From positions 124,001 to 188,000 of the forward strand of contig CACDSY010000001.1 in NCBI GenBank assembly GCA_902555585.1: 64,000 bases of DNA, written 5' to 3'. Positions 42,719 to 53,358 of the stretch are shown here, one piece after another. Each line of letters starts with the position of its first letter. Position 1 is the first letter of the stretch. A model generated the notes under the pieces. The model searched no databases. It had not been told where the DNA came from and saw only the letters and a program-made list of their open reading frames with translations. The stretch is from an uncultured Pelagibacteraceae bacterium. Lineage in GTDB: Bacteria > Pseudomonadota > Alphaproteobacteria > Pelagibacterales > Pelagibacteraceae. The position numbers and the translations under genes were made by a program.

Positions 42719-43783
42719 TTATTTTTTAACAACATCTATATTATGTACCATACTTTCATAAAAACCTGCTTTAGTAATTTTTATAAATTTTGGTTTTTTT
42801 CTTAAATCAATTACTTTCTTGGCACCCATGTAGCCCATTGAAGATTTTAAACCGCCAACTAAGTTATAGATTATTTTATCAACTTTACCTTTGTATTTGA
42901 TATATCCCTCTACACCTTCTGCTACGTATTTTGATGAATCCTTTTTTTTCGTTTGAAAATATCTGTCTGCTGACCCTTTGTTCATTGCGCCTATTGATCC
43001 CATACCCCTGAAATATTTATATAATTTACCATTTTTCTTTATTTTTTTTCCAGGTGCTTCATCTGTACCTGCAAATAATGAACCAATCATAACTGCATCT
43101 GCGCCAGCTGCTAATGCTTTAGCAATATCCCCAGAAAATTTAATTCCACCGTCAGCAATTAATCTTGTTTTACTTTTCCCAATTCCCTTCTTAACATTTA
43201 ATATCGCACTTAATTGTGGAACACCTATTCCTGCTACAAGTCTTGTTGTACAAATAGAACCTGGGCCTATTCCGACTTTTATAACATCAACACCTAATCC
43301 AACCAAAAATTTTGCAGCTTCTGCTGTAGCTATATTTCCAGCACAAATTGCTGTTTTCTTGGGACGTATTTTTTTTATTTTTTTAATTATATCTCCTACT
43401 TTTTTAGTATGTCCGTGCGCAGTATCAATTACTATTATATCTAAGTTTTCTTTTAAAATTTTTTCAGCTCTTTTTAATTCTTTATCGCTTGCACCTACTG
43501 CTGCACCTACAAATATTTTTTTTGATTTTACTTTTCGAATTTCTTTTATCTGTTCTTTGATATTTAAGTTTCTATGAATTATTCCTAATCCCCCAGCTCT
43601 CCCAATAGCAATCCCCATTGATGATTCAGTAACAGTATCCATTGCAGACGATAAAAGTGGTATTTTTATCGTAAGATTTTCTGTCAAATTTATTGATGTG
43701 TTCACTTCATTAGGTAGAAGCGATGAGTAATTTGGCGCTAAAGTGACATCATCAAATGTTAAAGCTTCTTTAATAGTATCCAT
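42719..43783 (-). CDS. guaB: Inosine-5'-monophosphate dehydrogenase lacking the CBS (Bateman) module
   Basis: GuaB oxidises IMP to XMP with NAD, the first step to GMP. The barrel is complete: TFDDVTLAP (9-17), SAMDTVTES (46-54), the catalytic loop GIGPGSICTT with C178, DGGIKFSGD (211-219) and RGMGSIGAMNKGS (259-271). The chain is only 354 residues; in typical enzymes two CBS domains of about 120 residues are inserted after IIHRNLNIKEQIKEIRKVK (68-86), whereas here this runs straight into KKIFVGAAVGA. Allosteric control by adenine or guanine nucleotides through CBS domains should therefore be missing. Confidence 0.95.
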   Translation of the reverse strand: MDTIKEALTFDDVTLAPNYSSLLPNEVNTSINLTENLTIKIPLLSSAMDTVTESSMGIAIGRAGGLGIIHRNLNIKEQIKEIRKVKSKKIFVGAAVGASDKELKRAEKILKENLDIIVIDTAHGHTKKVGDIIKKIKKIRPKKTAICAGNIATAEAAKFLVGLGVDVIKVGIGPGSICTTRLVAGIGVPQLSAILNVKKGIGKSKTRLIADGGIKFSGDIAKALAAGADAVMIGSLFAGTDEAPGKKIKKNGKLYKYFRGMGSIGAMNKGSADRYFQTKKKDSSKYVAEGVEGYIKYKGKVDKIIYNLVGGLKSSMGYMGAKKVIDLRKKPKFIKITKAGFYESMVHNIDVVKK

Positions 43784-43822
43784 GTCCTTGTATAAATGAT
43801 TCTTTAAAAAATAAAAGGATAA

Positions 43823-44434
43823 CTATCTCAAATTTCTACAAATTATAAAATTTTCTTTAGAGTCTTTTCTGCTTGAGGGTGGCTTAAAAATATCAACATC
43901 TTTAAAAGATTTTTTACCTAATGCGACAATCTCGTTAAAGGATGATCCCATAAAAAGTTTAGAAATAAAATTTCCTTTTTTATTTAGTAATTCAATCGCA
44001 AAATTCATTGCCTCTATACATAATTCTCCAGTAACTAACGAGTCTACGCTTTTATTGCCTGTTGTGTTGACTGCCATATCAGAGACTATAAGATCTACTT
44101 TCTTGCCAAAATAATTTTTAATAGCTTTTTTTTGCTGCTCTTTAGTAAAATCCCCTTTTATATGGACTAAATTCTTAATTGGCTCAACATCTTTTAAATC
44201 AATTGAAATTATTTTAGAGTTACTGAAATTTCTTGATATATACTGAGACCAGCTGCCTGGGGCTGAACCAAGGTCTACAACTAAAATATTATTTTTGATT
44301 ATTTTAAATTTATCGTTTATTTCTTGCAATTTGTATACTGCTCTTGATCTATAACCCTCTAATTTTGATTTTTTTATGTAAATGTCTCTTTTTTGCTTAA
44401 TGATCCAATTCTTAGAAAATTTATTCTTTTTCAA
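43823..44434 (-). CDS. rlmE: 23S rRNA (uridine-2552-2'-O)-methyltransferase
   Basis: RlmE (FtsJ/RrmJ) methylates U2552 in the ribosomal A-loop late in large-subunit assembly. The SAM motif is DLGSAPGSW (54-62) and the catalytic tetrad K-D-K-E is present as K35, D119, K159 and E194. The 203-residue length is usual. The gene follows the glycosyltransferase-like gene without a gap. Confidence 0.93.
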   Translation of the reverse strand: MKKNKFSKNWIIKQKRDIYIKKSKLEGYRSRAVYKLQEINDKFKIIKNNILVVDLGSAPGSWSQYISRNFSNSKIISIDLKDVEPIKNLVHIKGDFTKEQQKKAIKNYFGKKVDLIVSDMAVNTTGNKSVDSLVTGELCIEAMNFAIELLNKKGNFISKLFMGSSFNEIVALGKKSFKDVDIFKPPSSRKDSKENFIICRNLR

Positions 44435-45334
44435 CTAATTCTCAAATCTTAAGGATTTTTCAATTATATCTCCATCTAATGTTTTAATTTTGGAAATATA
44501 ATTTTTATTATTTCTTATATTGTCGTTATTTTTTCCTGCTAAATGAATAATTCCTATTTCGTGGTTTGGTAAATATGGTTCAACAAAGGTATTTTGTTTT
44601 TTGTCAAATTTAATTGCTTCAATTAAAGTCCAGTTGCAGTAAGCAGGTAGAATTTCCACATCTAAATTGTCTGAATATATTGTAATATTCATTGCTATTT
44701 GTTCTGAACCCCAAATTTTTCCAGAGGACAATGCTTTTTTTAAATTTTTTTGCCAAATTTCCCAATGAGGAGCACTTTCTTCCAAGCAAAATAATCCAAT
44801 ATTTAAATGAGGTTTGAGTGCAACCTCTCTTGAAACTTTTTCTGAAAATCCAGATGATTTGGCGTGTTTATAATTTTGTGATTTTATTCTTGCAAAGCTA
44901 CCCCATACCCAATCTGCTCTTAAAACTCTTCCATAGGATCTATCTGCTGATGTTGCTATTGCTAATTTTTTATTCTCACATCCTTTAAAATAAAGATCGA
45001 TTGCATACCAGGAGTTTACCCACGCATCAGCATCTATCCATAAATATTTTTTATATCCTGGAAAATAATTTGGCAAGAATGCTCTAGATACCTGACTTTT
45101 CAACCACTCTCTTCCTTTTATCTTAAAATTTGGAACTTCAATATCCCACTCAGCCTTTTTGATTTGAAATACTTTTTTTTCTAGTACTTTAATTTGTTCA
45201 TCATTTAATCCTGCATCCATAATGCAAATATCTACTTTTTTGCTTTGTTCAAATCTATTAATTGAGTCAATTAATTCGTTAAGAAGATTGAAATAATTTG
45301 AATCTGCTAATGAAATTATTGTATTTTCCCTCAT
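44435..45334 (-). CDS. GT8-like nucleotide-sugar transferase
   Basis: A 299-residue soluble protein that looks like a GT-A fold glycosyltransferase: LWIDADAW (98-105) carries the D-x-D metal motif (D101, D103), preceded by a typical strand, and GSEQIAMNITIYSDNL later resembles the acceptor side of GT8 enzymes. No signal peptide or membrane helix. It lies between pssA and rlmE, each without a gap. The sugar donor and acceptor are unknown; lipid glycosylation would fit the neighbouring phospholipid genes. Confidence 0.68.
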   Translation of the reverse strand: MRENTIISLADSNYFNLLNELIDSINRFEQSKKVDICIMDAGLNDEQIKVLEKKVFQIKKAEWDIEVPNFKIKGREWLKSQVSRAFLPNYFPGYKKYLWIDADAWVNSWYAIDLYFKGCENKKLAIATSADRSYGRVLRADWVWGSFARIKSQNYKHAKSSGFSEKVSREVALKPHLNIGLFCLEESAPHWEIWQKNLKKALSSGKIWGSEQIAMNITIYSDNLDVEILPAYCNWTLIEAIKFDKKQNTFVEPYLPNHEIGIIHLAGKNNDNIRNNKNYISKIKTLDGDIIEKSLRFEN

Positions 45335-46132
45335 TTATAACACATCTTCGTGATGATCAGTATCATCTGCGATGGCTTTTGCATTCTTTTTAATCATAAG
45401 ATAATGCATTGAACTTATTGGTACCATTAACAAATAAATTACACCTGAAATAATAATAGCATTAAATGTATAAACAAGAATTAAGCCAAAATATAAGATT
45501 ATTCCAAATAACAAAAATATTGATGTACTTCTTGGGACTGCTATCCTTTTAAAAGAATAAGTTGGTATTTTGCTTATTAATAATATTGAAATAATAATAA
45601 AAATAATAGGCACAATAATTTGATAATTTAAATTTATAAATTTAAATTCACTAATACTTAATATTAAAGGCATTAAAACTAGAACACCACCTGCTGGAGA
45701 GGGTATACCTTCAAAAAAATTATCTTTCCAAGAACTCTCTTCATTTGATGAAATATTAAACCTTGCTAGTCTAAGTGCAACACAAACAACATAAATTAAT
45801 GAAATTAACCAACCTACTCTTCCAGTTTCAGACAACGCCCAAAAATACATTATAAAAGCTGGAGCAACACCAAAACTTATTACATCAGTTAGAGAGTCTA
45901 ATTCTTTTCCAACTTTAGAAGTTCCTTTAATTAACCTTGCAATTCTCCCATCTAACCCATCAATAATTGCAGCCACTATAACTGCGATAATTGATAATTC
46001 AAATTTACCATCGAATGCAAACTTTATTGAGGTCAATCCAATACATACTCCAACAAGTGTTAAAATATTTGGTAGAATTACTCTTGTTTTTTTATTAGAA
46101 ACTAATTTAATATTTTTATTTTGAAGCTCCAT
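45335..46132 (-). CDS. pssA: CDP-diacylglycerol-serine O-phosphatidyltransferase
   Basis: PssA makes phosphatidylserine from CDP-diacylglycerol and serine in the inner membrane. The CDP-alcohol phosphotransferase motif D-G-x2-A-R-x8-G-x3-D-x3-D is complete at D61, G62, A65, R66, G75, D79 and D83, and about seven helices follow. The 265 residues are in the range of the Bacillus-type enzyme. It is 4 bp from psd, so the two steps to phosphatidylethanolamine are made together. Confidence 0.94.
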   Translation of the reverse strand: MELQNKNIKLVSNKKTRVILPNILTLVGVCIGLTSIKFAFDGKFELSIIAVIVAAIIDGLDGRIARLIKGTSKVGKELDSLTDVISFGVAPAFIMYFWALSETGRVGWLISLIYVVCVALRLARFNISSNEESSWKDNFFEGIPSPAGGVLVLMPLILSISEFKFINLNYQIIVPIIFIIISILLISKIPTYSFKRIAVPRSTSIFLLFGIILYFGLILVYTFNAIIISGVIYLLMVPISSMHYLMIKKNAKAIADDTDHHEDVL

Positions 46133-46136
46133 TAAA

Positions 46137-46781
46137 TCATTTTTTTGCGATTAAAGTTTCACCAGCTATAGTTTTTTGATCAACTTTTACCAAAGGTGTA
46201 TAATTCTGAAAATATATATCAGCTCTACTTCCAAATCTAATCATTCCTATTCTTGAACCTTGTTCTAAAAGTTCATCTTTAGAAACTTCTGTTACAATCC
46301 GTCTTGCAACAAGTCCTGCTATTTGGACAACAATTATATCTTCTCCATCAGAATTTTTTATTTTATAATAATTTCTTTCATTATCTTCACTTGCCTTATC
46401 TAAAGATGCATTAAAAAACTTTCCTGGTTTATAAAGTATCTCAGATATTGCTCCAGAACATGGAGACCTATTTACATGGCAATCAAAGACATCCATAAAA
46501 ATACTAATTTTTTTCATTTGTTTATTTTCTAAACCTAATTCTTTTGGACCATTAGTATCCATTACTTGTAGTACAACGCCATCAGCTGGACTTGTAAGAT
46601 AGTTATCATCACCTATTGAGGTTCTTTCAGGGTCTCTAAAAAAATAATAACACCAAATTGTTAATACCAATCCTATAAAACCCAGAAATCCGTTTATGAA
46701 ATAGAGAATTATAGTTACGATTGCAAAAATAATAATAAATTTGTATCCTTCATTGTGTATTTTTGGAAATATTTTGCTCAT
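46137..46781 (-). CDS. psd: Phosphatidylserine decarboxylase (short PSD-A type)
   Basis: The enzyme turns phosphatidylserine into phosphatidylethanolamine. It is made as a proenzyme that splits itself at the G184-S185 bond in IRFGSRAD, the serine becoming the pyruvoyl group. FFRDPER (47-53), SPADG (64-68) and DCHVNRSP (100-107) are family motifs. Two hydrophobic segments near the N-terminus anchor it. At 214 residues it belongs to the short class common in alphaproteobacteria. Confidence 0.94.
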   Translation of the reverse strand: MSKIFPKIHNEGYKFIIIFAIVTIILYFINGFLGFIGLVLTIWCYYFFRDPERTSIGDDNYLTSPADGVVLQVMDTNGPKELGLENKQMKKISIFMDVFDCHVNRSPCSGAISEILYKPGKFFNASLDKASEDNERNYYKIKNSDGEDIIVVQIAGLVARRIVTEVSKDELLEQGSRIGMIRFGSRADIYFQNYTPLVKVDQKTIAGETLIAKK

Positions 46782-46794
46782 GACAATCCTATAA

Positions 46795-46822
46795 TTGATA
46801 ATTTTGGATTAATATGTATACA
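46795..46822 (+). promoter_or_regulatory. Candidate promoter of icd
   Basis: TTGATA (46795-46800), a 16-bp spacer and TATACA (46817-46822) lie in the divergent region between psd and icd. The predicted start gives a leader of about 30 bases. The -10 match is partial. Confidence 0.4.
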
Positions 46823-46859
46823 AAAAGAATAAATTCAACTATTAAGATATATCGAAAAA

Positions 46860-48074
46860 ATGAGTAAAATTAAGGTTAAAAACCCCATTGTAGAGTTAGA
46901 TGGTGATGAAATGACCAGAGTTATATGGGACTTCATAAAAAATAAGCTCGTTTTAACTTACCTTGATCTCAAAATTGAGTACTACGATTTAGGAATGGAA
47001 AGCAGGGATAAAACTGAGGACAAAATAACAATTGAATGTGCTAATGCAATTAAAAGAAATGGTGTCGGTATTAAATGTGCAACCATCACACCAGATGAAA
47101 CTAGAGTAAGAGAATTTAATCTTAAAAAAATGTGGAGATCTCCAAATGGTACAATAAGAAATATAATTGGAGGAACTGTTTTTAGAGAACCCATAATTTG
47201 TAAAAATATTCCAAAACTTGTGCCCTCATGGACAGATCCATTGATCATAGGTAGGCATGCGTTTGGTGATCAATACAGAGCTACCGACTTTACAGTACCT
47301 GGTAAAGGTAAGTTAGAAATCAAATGGACTGCTGAAGATGGTTCTGATGAGAGAAAGTATGAAGTCTTTAATTTTCCAGGACCAGGAATAGCTTTATCTA
47401 TGTATAATTTAGATAAATCTATAGAAGACTTTGCAAGGTCTTGTTTTAATTATGGATTAATTAAAAAATGGCCAGTTTACCTTTCAACTAAGAATACAAT
47501 TTTAAAAAGATACGATGGAAGATTTAAAGATATTTTTGAAGAAGTTTTTGAAAATGAATTTAAAGATAGATTTGATCAAAGTAAAATTACTTATGAGCAT
47601 AGATTAATAGATGATATGGTAGCATGTGCAATGAAATGGCATGGTAAATATATTTGGGCATGCAAGAATTATGATGGAGATGTTCAATCAGATACTGTAG
47701 CTCAAGGATATGGATCCTTAGGTTTAATGACAAGTGTTTTGCTCGCTCCTGATGGCAAAACAATGGAAGCTGAAGCTGCACATGGGACAGTAACAAGACA
47801 TTTTCGAATGCATCAACAAGGCAAAGAAACATCAACAAATCCTATTGCATCTATTTTTGCATGGACAAGAGGGTTGGCTCATAGAGGAAAATTAGATGGA
47901 AATGAGGAATTAATAAAGTTTTCAGAAACACTTGAAAAAGTATGTGTTGACTGTGTCGAAGAGGGCTCAATGACTAAGGACTTAGCTATTTTGATAGGAC
48001 CTTCTACAAAATATCTAACAACTAATCAATTTTTAGATACTTTGGATGGTAAGTTGAGACAAAAACTAAATTAA
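46860..48074 (+). CDS. icd: NADP-dependent isocitrate dehydrogenase (eukaryote-like type)
   Basis: The enzyme oxidises isocitrate to 2-oxoglutarate in the citric acid cycle and makes NADPH. The 404-residue chain begins with [20 protein letters not shown] and contains CATITPDE (the Lys/Thr substrate region), [10 protein letters not shown], and the aspartates of [11 protein letters not shown] with [21 protein letters not shown]. This is the type II subfamily common to alphaproteobacteria and eukaryotes. The stop overlaps the convergent alaS end by 9 bp. Confidence 0.96.
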   Translation: MSKIKVKNPIVELDGDEMTRVIWDFIKNKLVLTYLDLKIEYYDLGMESRDKTEDKITIECANAIKRNGVGIKCATITPDETRVREFNLKKMWRSPNGTIRNIIGGTVFREPIICKNIPKLVPSWTDPLIIGRHAFGDQYRATDFTVPGKGKLEIKWTAEDGSDERKYEVFNFPGPGIALSMYNLDKSIEDFARSCFNYGLIKKWPVYLSTKNTILKRYDGRFKDIFEEVFENEFKDRFDQSKITYEHRLIDDMVACAMKWHGKYIWACKNYDGDVQSDTVAQGYGSLGLMTSVLLAPDGKTMEAEAAHGTVTRHFRMHQQGKETSTNPIASIFAWTRGLAHRGKLDGNEELIKFSETLEKVCVDCVEEGSMTKDLAILIGPSTKYLTTNQFLDTLDGKLRQKLN

Positions 48075-50729
48075 AGACTTAATTTTTTCAAAAGCGTCAT
48101 CAATTTTATCTTTAAATTGGCCACCAGCTTGTGCAAAATCTTTCCTACCACCACCACCTTTTCCACCAATAATTTCAGATCCTGTTTTAGCAAATGTGAC
48201 TGCATCATACTTATCAATAAGCTCATCTGTAATTCCGACTGCAAGACCTACTTTGTCCTCTAAACTAGCAAAAACTATCACAATTCCTGTTTTTAGCTCT
48301 TTTTTTCCAGCATCAACCAATTTTCTTAGCTCTTTAGGTGGAAGGTCATCAACTTTTTGAAATCTTACACATGTATTATTAATTTTAATATCTTGAATTA
48401 TATTTTTTGAATTATTTTCTAAAATTGAACTGAATTTCAATTGCTCTAGTTGTTTTGATAATTCTTTAATTAAAATTTTATTATCTTCATTTTCAAGATT
48501 TGGTTTGCCGCCTAATTTAATTATCTGTTTTGATAAGTCATTAATCATTTCTTCATCTTTTTGTGCGGTTAAGTCAGATAATTTCTCTTTATTTTGTAAA
48601 AAACTATTTAATTGATTCTCTCTAAGAGCCTCTACTCTTCTCACGCCTGCTGCAATTGATGATTGACTAATAATTTTGAATTTCCCAATATCACCAGTGT
48701 TTCGTACGTGCGTACCTCCACATAATTCAGTGGAAAAATACTTTTCTTTCTCATCTCCCATAGATAATACTCTAACTTCCTCTCCATATTTCTCTCCAAA
48801 GAGTGCAAGAGCTCCATTATTTACTGCTTCTTTAGGAGTCATAATCCTTGTTTTAACTTCTGATTTTTTTTGAACCATTAAATTAACATAACTTTCTATT
48901 TTTTCTATTTCCTGGTCTGAAATTGGTTTCATATGGCTAAAGTCAAATCTTAGTCTATCTGGTGCTACTAAAGATCCTTTTTGTGTAACATGAGTACCTA
49001 ATACTCTTCTTAAAGACTCATGCAAAAGGTGTGTTGCTGAGTGATAAGCTCTTATATTATTACGTCTATCTATATCAATTTTCATCTCAACATTATCTTT
49101 GATCTTTATACTTCCTGATTTAACTTTGCCGTAATGTACAAACAGATCGCCTAATTTTTTTTGAACATCTGTTATCTCAAACTTAAATTCTCCAGATATT
49201 ATTTCACCGGTATCTCCCACTTGTCCACCTGACTCGCCATAAAAAGGAGTTTGGTTTAAAATAATCATTCCTTCATCATTTTCATTTAATTCATTTACTT
49301 CTTTATTATCTTTTAATAATGATAAAATAATGCCTTCAGCTTGATCTGTCTCATATCCGAGAAATTCTGAGGGACCTAACTTATCTTTTATCGAAAACCA
49401 AATATCATCTACTGCACTATCACCTGAGCCTTTCCAGTTTTTCTTTGCAAGTTCTTTACTTTCTTTCATTAAACTTTGAAATTTATCGATATTTATTGTT
49501 AACGATTTATTTTTTAAGATGTCTTGAGTTAAATCTAATGGAAATCCGTAAGTATCATAGAGTTTAAAGGCTACTTCTCCTGGTAATATCTTATCTATTT
49601 TAGTTATTTCCTCATTTAATATTTTAATACCTCTATCTAAAAGAACTAGAAATTTTTCTTCCTCCATTCTTAATGTTTCTTTTATTAGAGATTCTGCTCT
49701 CTCTATTTCTGAGTAGTTAACTTTCATCTCATCTTTTAAAGTTTTGAAAATATTATAAAAAATAGGCTCTTTAGACCCAAGAAAATGAGAATGCCTCATT
49801 CCTCTTCTCATTATTCTTCTTAAGACATAACCTCTTCCCTCGTTTGATGGCAAAACTCCTTCTGCAATTAAAAATGAACTTGCTCTTAAGTGATCTGCTA
49901 TTACTCTAAAACTTGCTAAATTATCGTTATTAGGCTTAACTTTTAAAATTTCTGCAGCAGAGTTTATTATTTTTTTAAAATGATCTGTTTCATAGTTATC
50001 GTGAGTTCCTTGAAGTAATGCAGCAATTCTCTCTAAGCCCATTCCAGTATCAACTGATGGTTTTGGCAGATTAATTCGTTTATCTTTTGAAATTTGCTCA
50101 TATTGCATAAAAACTAAATTCCAAATTTCTATAAATCTATCACCATCCTCATTTTTAGTTCCGGGCAATCCACCTTCAAGATGGTCGCCATGATCATAAA
50201 ATATTTCTGAACAAGGACCGCAAGGTCCTGTTTCACCCATGGACCAAAAATTATCAGATGTTTCTATCCTAATGATTTTATCTTCGCTTAATCCAGCAAT
50301 TTTTTTCCAGTAATTAAAGGCTTCATCATCATCATGGTAGACGGTTACATAAAGTCTGTTCTTATCTAAACTAAATTCCTTTGTTATTAAATTCCACGCA
50401 AGTTCAATAGCTCTTTCTTTGAAATAATCGCCAAAGGAAAAGTTTCCCAGCATTTCAAAAAATGTATGGTGTCTTGGCGTATAGCCAACATTTTCAAGAT
50501 CATTATGCTTACCACCTGCTCTTACACATTTTTGAGATGTTGTAGCTCTTTGATATTCTCTCTTTTCAAGTCCAGTAAACACATTTTTAAATTGGACCAT
50601 TCCAGAATTGGCAAACATCAATGTTGGGTCATTATTCGGAACTAAATTGCTAGACTCAACTATTTTATGATCATTTTTTTCAAAATAATCCAGAAATGCT
50701 GACCTTATTTCATTTAATGATTTAGCCAT
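48066..50729 (-). CDS. alaS: Alanyl-tRNA synthetase
   Basis: AlaRS charges tRNA-Ala and edits mischarged serine and glycine. The 887-residue chain contains the class II core ([20 protein letters not shown] and [13 protein letters not shown]), the editing-domain zinc motif ATHLLHESL with [14 protein letters not shown], and the C-terminal region ending [14 protein letters not shown]. Length is normal. It lies after recA with a terminator between. Confidence 0.97.
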   Translation of the reverse strand: MAKSLNEIRSAFLDYFEKNDHKIVESSNLVPNNDPTLMFANSGMVQFKNVFTGLEKREYQRATTSQKCVRAGGKHNDLENVGYTPRHHTFFEMLGNFSFGDYFKERAIELAWNLITKEFSLDKNRLYVTVYHDDDEAFNYWKKIAGLSEDKIIRIETSDNFWSMGETGPCGPCSEIFYDHGDHLEGGLPGTKNEDGDRFIEIWNLVFMQYEQISKDKRINLPKPSVDTGMGLERIAALLQGTHDNYETDHFKKIINSAAEILKVKPNNDNLASFRVIADHLRASSFLIAEGVLPSNEGRGYVLRRIMRRGMRHSHFLGSKEPIFYNIFKTLKDEMKVNYSEIERAESLIKETLRMEEEKFLVLLDRGIKILNEEITKIDKILPGEVAFKLYDTYGFPLDLTQDILKNKSLTINIDKFQSLMKESKELAKKNWKGSGDSAVDDIWFSIKDKLGPSEFLGYETDQAEGIILSLLKDNKEVNELNENDEGMIILNQTPFYGESGGQVGDTGEIISGEFKFEITDVQKKLGDLFVHYGKVKSGSIKIKDNVEMKIDIDRRNNIRAYHSATHLLHESLRRVLGTHVTQKGSLVAPDRLRFDFSHMKPISDQEIEKIESYVNLMVQKKSEVKTRIMTPKEAVNNGALALFGEKYGEEVRVLSMGDEKEKYFSTELCGGTHVRNTGDIGKFKIISQSSIAAGVRRVEALRENQLNSFLQNKEKLSDLTAQKDEEMINDLSKQIIKLGGKPNLENEDNKILIKELSKQLEQLKFSSILENNSKNIIQDIKINNTCVRFQKVDDLPPKELRKLVDAGKKELKTGIVIVFASLEDKVGLAVGITDELIDKYDAVTFAKTGSEIIGGKGGGGRKDFAQAGGQFKDKIDDAFEKIKSLI

Positions 50730-50778
50730 ATTTAAACAAAATACAGCATTTTTATATGATGTCTACACTTCTGAAGGG

Positions 50779-50808
50779 AAAAAAGGCGCCCAATAGAGCG
50801 CCTTTTTT
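50779..50808. terminator. Intrinsic terminator after recA
   Basis: AAAAAAGGCGC (50779-50789) and GCGCCTTTTTT (50798-50808) form a perfect 11-bp stem with an 8-base loop. It lies between recA and alaS, both on the minus strand, and the flanking A and T tracts let it act in either direction. Confidence 0.93.
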
Positions 50809-50827
50809 AATAACTAAAAGTTATCTG

Positions 50828-51952
50828 CTAATTCTTTTTAGTAGGTACTTCTTCCTCTTTTTTCTGCGCTTCAAGCTTTTCTTCACTTAAAGGGTTACCC
50901 TCAATCTTTTTTGAAATAACACCAGCTTTTTCTCTAATAGCCATTTCAATTTCAGCCGCAGCTTTTGGATTTTGCTCAAGGTAAAGTTTAGCATTCTCTC
51001 TACCTTGACCAATTTTTTCACCTTTATAAGCGTACCAAGCTCCAGATTTTTCAACAATCTCAGCTTTGGCACCAAGGTCGATTAGTTCCCCTACTTTACT
51101 AATTCCTTTTCCATACATTAAGTCAAACTCAACAACTTTAAATGGTGGTGCAACTTTGTTTTTAACAACTTTTACTCTTGTTGTATTTCCAACAATCTGC
51201 TCTTTATCTTTTATTGCTCCAATTCTTCTAATATCCATTCTTACTGAAGAATAAAATTTTAAAGAGTTCCCTCCAGAAGTTGTTTCTGGACTTCCAAACA
51301 TTACACCAATTTTCATTCTAATTTGGTTAATAAATATAACCATTGTATTAGTTCTGGATATTGATCCTGTTAATTTTCTAAGAGCTTGGGACATTAGTCT
51401 TGCTTGTAGACCAACATGGTGATCCCCCATATCTCCTTCAATTTCTGCTCTTGGAGTTAACGCTGCAACTGAGTCGACTACTAAAACAGACATTGAGCCA
51501 GACTTAATTAAAGTATCTGTTATTTCCAATGCTTGTTCACCAGTATCTGGCTGAGAAATCAGTAATTCTTCAGTATTAACACCTAATTTCTTAGCATAAA
51601 CTGGATCCAATGCATGTTCTGCATCTACAAATCCACAAATTCCACCTGCTTTTTGTGCTTCAGCAACAACTTGTAAAGCTAATGTAGTTTTACCAGATGA
51701 CTCTGGTCCGTAAATTTCAATAATTCTACCTTTTGGTAGTCCGCCTATTCCAAGTGCTAAATCCAAACTTAAAGATCCAGTAGAAACGGACTCTATATCC
51801 ATTGCTTTTTGTTCTCCAAGCTTCATCACAGAGCCTTTTCCAAAACTATCTGTTATTTGGCTGATTGCAGCATCTAGTGCTTTATTTTTTTCTTTATCTT
51901 CCAATTCTTTATCTTTTGCAGTTTTCACCACTTTTAAGTTATTTTTAGTCAT
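50828..51952 (-). CDS. recA: RecA recombinase
   Basis: RecA drives homologous strand exchange and triggers LexA cleavage in the SOS response. Walker A is [10 protein letters not shown], and [21 protein letters not shown] is the conserved L2/DNA-binding region. I use the ATG at 51952, preceded by a GAGG ribosome-binding site; an ATG at 52009 would add 19 odd residues. The first 25 residues are an unusually charged extension before the core, and the C-terminal tail is acidic and lysine-rich. A weak SOS-like box lies 50 bp upstream. Confidence 0.97.
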   Translation of the reverse strand: MTKNNLKVVKTAKDKELEDKEKNKALDAAISQITDSFGKGSVMKLGEQKAMDIESVSTGSLSLDLALGIGGLPKGRIIEIYGPESSGKTTLALQVVAEAQKAGGICGFVDAEHALDPVYAKKLGVNTEELLISQPDTGEQALEITDTLIKSGSMSVLVVDSVAALTPRAEIEGDMGDHHVGLQARLMSQALRKLTGSISRTNTMVIFINQIRMKIGVMFGSPETTSGGNSLKFYSSVRMDIRRIGAIKDKEQIVGNTTRVKVVKNKVAPPFKVVEFDLMYGKGISKVGELIDLGAKAEIVEKSGAWYAYKGEKIGQGRENAKLYLEQNPKAAAEIEMAIREKAGVISKKIEGNPLSEEKLEAQKKEEEVPTKKN

Positions 51953-52001
51953 TTTTTGCCTCGTTTTTTCATTTATTAACATTCGAATCATGAAAATAAA
52001 T

Positions 52002-52016
52002 GTACACATTTTGTTC
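52002..52016 (-). promoter_or_regulatory. Degenerate SOS-like box upstream of recA
   Basis: On the minus strand the site reads GAACAAAATGTGTAC, a GAAC-N7-GTAC pattern. It matches the umuD box (55306-55320) at 12 of 15 positions but the second half-site differs from GAAC at one base. It falls between a TTGCCA and a TACATT that could be the recA -35 and -10. Confidence 0.45.
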
Positions 52017-52059
52017 TCATTGGCAATATTTTTTTAAAATTAGGTCTAGAAGTCCCTAT

Positions 52060-53358
52060 TTATCTAAGTTTTAGGTATTCGCTATTTAATAAGCCTGTAG
52101 ACTTTAACAATCTATATTGCGCTAATAAGTAATTTCTTTCAGCTTCGGCAAGATTTATTTTGGCATTTATTAAATTTGATCTTGATTGAAGAACATCAAA
52201 TGTAGATCTATTCAATCCACTCTCATACTCAAAGGTAATTCCCTCATTTGCAATCTCTGCAGCCTTAACTTGCGATTGAACGGCCCTTAAAAGACTTTTC
52301 GAAGACTCTAAAGTAGACCAAGCTGCGGTAACTCCTTGTGTATTATTTCTAAAAGCATTCTCAAGTAATAATTTTTTCATTCCTTTTACTTGAAGATTTT
52401 TATTTATATTAGATTTATTCTTTCCTCCAAATTGAAATGGCCAACTTACTGTTGCTTGTAGTACATCTTTTTCCCTTTCATCATAAGTTGCGCTTAGATC
52501 ATCAGTATATGATCTTTCGAGTGAAAGTTTTGCTGTCGGAGATAAATCTGATCTTGCAATTTTAACATCTAATTCAGACTGTCCATACTCTATTTCAGCA
52601 ATAATAAGATCGGGACTTTTTTGTTCAGATATCTTTTTTGCATCAACTAAACTTGGGGGTAGTGGAACCTCAGAATTATAAATTTTTTTTAATTTTTCAT
52701 TGCTGTTGATTGGTCCAATTATATTTTCATAAGCTAATTTACTCGTGATAATACTATTTTGTGCACCAATATAACCCGCTTGTGCTCCTGATAAAGAAGA
52801 TTGTGACTGCGCTAAGTCAGTTGCAGTTATTTGAGCTCTAGATAGTCTTGCATTATCTATCTCGAATTGTCTTTGAAGAAGGTTAACATTTTCTTCATTA
52901 ATATTTAGTTTTTCATAAGCAAGAATTAAACCTGTATAAGCCTCAATTGCTTTCATAAAAACATCTTGTTCTTTTTTTATAAGTTGTGCTTCAGATAAAT
53001 TTAATCCTAACTTACTTTTTTCATATTTTGTGCCACGTTCACTACCATCCAAAAGTGTTTGTTCTAACTTTATAGAAGATGTCATTGGATTTGTATTAGT
53101 TATTGAAGCATCAGTACCGTCTTGATTTGTAAGTTTATTTGTATCTTCGAAACTTTTAGTACCCGAAAGAGTTAAAGTTGGAAAAAAATCACTTTTTGAA
53201 ATATTTAGGACTTCTTTTTGAACTTCTAAGTTTTTTCTCTCAGCTTGAAGTTCTAGATTATTTTGAAAAGTAGTTTTTAACGCATCACTTAAAGTTGCTG
53301 CTGCTACGGATGTTACAGAGAGCAATAAAAGCGAGGTGATAAGAAAAAAATTTTTCAT
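52060..53358 (-). CDS. TolC-family outer membrane efflux protein
   Basis: A 432-residue exported protein (signal peptide ending SVAAA near residue 20) made of long alpha-helical hairpins rich in A, S and Q, with the repeat patterns ALKTTFQNNLELQAERKNLE near residue 25 and NLAEAERNYLLAQYRLLKST near the end, as in TolC/OprM. Family members form the outer channel of type I secretion and RND efflux systems. No inner-membrane partner is next to it. Its start overlaps the kinase stop by 4 bp. Confidence 0.93.
   Translation of the reverse strand: MKNFFLITSLLLLSVTSVAAATLSDALKTTFQNNLELQAERKNLEVQKEVLNISKSDFFPTLTLSGTKSFEDTNKLTNQDGTDASITNTNPMTSSIKLEQTLLDGSERGTKYEKSKLGLNLSEAQLIKKEQDVFMKAIEAYTGLILAYEKLNINEENVNLLQRQFEIDNARLSRAQITATDLAQSQSSLSGAQAGYIGAQNSIITSKLAYENIIGPINSNEKLKKIYNSEVPLPPSLVDAKKISEQKSPDLIIAEIEYGQSELDVKIARSDLSPTAKLSLERSYTDDLSATYDEREKDVLQATVSWPFQFGGKNKSNINKNLQVKGMKKLLLENAFRNNTQGVTAAWSTLESSKSLLRAVQSQVKAAEIANEGITFEYESGLNRSTFDVLQSRSNLINAKINLAEAERNYLLAQYRLLKSTGLLNSEYLKLR

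Noticed and set aside
42978-43577. A long open frame (199 codons) opposite guaB
   Set aside because: It lies fully inside a well-conserved gene, its composition follows guaB read backwards, and there is no ribosome-binding site.
51953-52009. Longer recA start
   Set aside because: The extra 19 residues are atypical and the ATG at 51952 has a good ribosome-binding site.
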